DNA from: Candidatus Bipolaricaulota bacterium
GTDB taxonomy: Bacteria; Bipolaricaulota; Bipolaricaulia; UBA7950; UBA9294
NCBI GenBank assembly: GCA_021163015.1
Contig: JAGGXO010000022.1
Coordinates: forward strand, 1-5,682
Length of the DNA stretch: 5,682 bases
Reading direction: 5' to 3'
In this document: positions 4,779 through 5,682 of the stretch, one piece after another
Layout: each line of letters starts with the position of its first letter
Position numbering within the stretch: the stretch's first letter is position 1
Notes under the pieces: generated by a model
What the model was told of the DNA's origin: nothing
The model's database searches: none
The model's input: the letters and a program-made list of their open reading frames with translations, nothing else
Program-made: the position numbers and the translations under genes

Positions 4779-5682
4779 ATGAAGTCCTCAGTTGTAGCTC
4801 TGTTGGTAATGGGAGCCATCTGTGCTGTCGGCGTGCAAGCGCTTGCTTGGGGAGCAGATGTGCCAGTTCACAGGGGCTTAGTCGAAAGTTTCGATATCGG
4901 CGTATCGCCAACTGGAAACCTCTATGCGGGCGTTGTCGGGACCGCAGATCAGTTCGGCGGGCAAAGAGGTGTCTACGTCTACCGCTCAGTGGGCTATGGA
5001 CACGCGTGGAATCTAGTTATCAACTTTCCAACCAGTTCGTTGAGCAACGTTCGGCTTGTCGTGGGCGAACAAGCCGGCTTCGATCTGGTTCACCTTTTCT
5101 TCGCGGATGACTCAACTCACAAGATCCTTGTTCGCAACCTATTCGTCAGCCCTGATGGGCGCGCGCACGGGTTTGCAGATCGAACGTTCGGCAGCTCCAA
5201 GCCGGGTCGTTGCTTTGAAGTCGCAAGATCCTACGGTCCGTTGCCTTCGCTTATGGAATCGGGCGCCTACTATATCGTCGCAGCCCAGTACGTGCCCGTT
5301 CTAAACGAGATCCACGTCTTCAGCAGCAGAGACTACGGAGGCTCCTGGGAGAGTGTGCTAACTGTCGCCGACTTGGCTTTCGGGCCCGTCATTGAACCAG
5401 AGATGGCGCTCACCTGGGGTGCCGGGCGGTTCTTCCTCGTGTACCCAAAAGACCTCGAGGACGCAGATCACTGGTACGACTACTCGGTCTTCGGAACCGC
5501 CGCGACCGGTGGGACTGACTGGGCCGATGAATGGATGGTTAAGAACCCGTTGCTGCCAGATCAGATCCCGAGGGGCTATATGTACCCGCAGATTTGCGCT
5601 GCATCGGATTCCGATTGGGGAGTGAAGGGCGTTGCCTGGGTTGTTCTGAACACCCACGATGCCTTGTCCGATACATTCAATC
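4779..5682 (+). CDS. secreted BNR/Asp-box beta-propeller-like protein, N-terminal part
   Basis: The frame from ATG 4779 is open without a stop for 301 codons and runs off the right edge. The first 23 residues are a Sec signal peptide: MKSS, hydrophobic core, then ALA (21-23) as the cleavage site before WGADV. The mature part is rich in short beta-strands and aromatic residues. A canonical Asp-box, S-R-D-Y-G-G-S-W, sits at 183-190, following IHVF. A degenerate one, S-V-G-Y-G-H-A-W, is at 70-77 following VYVYR. Asp-boxes sit at the hairpin turns of beta-propellers in sialidases and in many non-enzymatic exported proteins, so a propeller built from repeats of about 100 residues is inferred. No sialidase catalytic set (arginine triad, FRIP) can be seen in this part, so an enzyme call is not justified. 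A good GGAGGTG precedes the start. The CARDB gene diverges on the other side of a 363-base gap, suggesting related extracytoplasmic roles. Confidence 0.85.
   Translation, partial: MKSSVVALLVMGAICAVGVQALAWGADVPVHRGLVESFDIGVSPTGNLYAGVVGTADQFGGQRGVYVYRSVGYGHAWNLVINFPTSSLSNVRLVVGEQAGFDLVHLFFADDSTHKILVRNLFVSPDGRAHGFADRTFGSSKPGRCFEVARSYGPLPSLMESGAYYIVAAQYVPVLNEIHVFSSRDYGGSWESVLTVADLAFGPVIEPEMALTWGAGRFFLVYPKDLEDADHWYDYSVFGTAATGGTDWADEWMVKNPLLPDQIPRGYMYPQICAASDSDWGVKGVAWVVLNTHDALSDTFN

Noticed and set aside
1..5682. tRNA, rRNA, CRISPR array, insertion sequence or prophage
   Set aside because: I saw no tRNA-like cloverleaf, regularly spaced repeats, terminal inverted repeats with transposase, or phage genes on either strand.

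Overview
This is a bacterial chromosomal window of mid-range GC (about 50-55% by eye). It has strong AGGAGGTG-type Shine-Dalgarno sites in front of most genes and recognisable sigma70-like promoter elements. No ribosomal, tRNA or other marker gene is present, so the lineage cannot be fixed. The short membrane protein at the left edge and the GNAT protein resemble families I associate with Actinobacteria and Chloroflexi, but that is recollection, not a placement. No phage, CRISPR, transposase or integrase gene was seen.

Layout, left to right: (1) the N-terminus of a small membrane protein on the minus strand, running off the left edge (145 to <1); (2) a long 652-base non-coding stretch; (3) an intact zinc-less medium-chain NAD(P)-dependent alcohol dehydrogenase/quinone oxidoreductase-like gene (798-1778, +); (4) a convergent intact GNAT acetyltransferase (2491-2003, -), which may be translated from a leaderless mRNA; (5) a decayed Rrf2-family transcription regulator (2726-3172, +) with a good N-terminal helix-turn-helix, two frame changes and in-frame stops, still carrying a palindrome that looks like its own operator; (6) a secreted two-domain CARDB protein (4415-3384, -); (7) divergent from it, a secreted BNR/Asp-box beta-propeller-like protein running off the right edge (4779 to >5682, +). 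This last gene has no stop inside the window, so a stop-to-stop ORF search would miss it.

Intact genes cover only about 62% of the window, or about 70% with the pseudogene. Gaps are long, genes alternate in orientation and no two genes form an operon. Together with the broken regulator this looks like a loosely packed, partly decaying accessory region. The most coherent unit is the divergent pair of exported proteins on the right. Both have Sec signal peptides and beta-rich extracytoplasmic folds, which suggests a cell-surface or secreted role, but no enzyme activity can be read from the visible parts. I see no convincing new multi-gene system. The best leads are the Rrf2 pseudogene with its surviving operator, the unlisted propeller gene, and the leaderless-type start of the GNAT gene.
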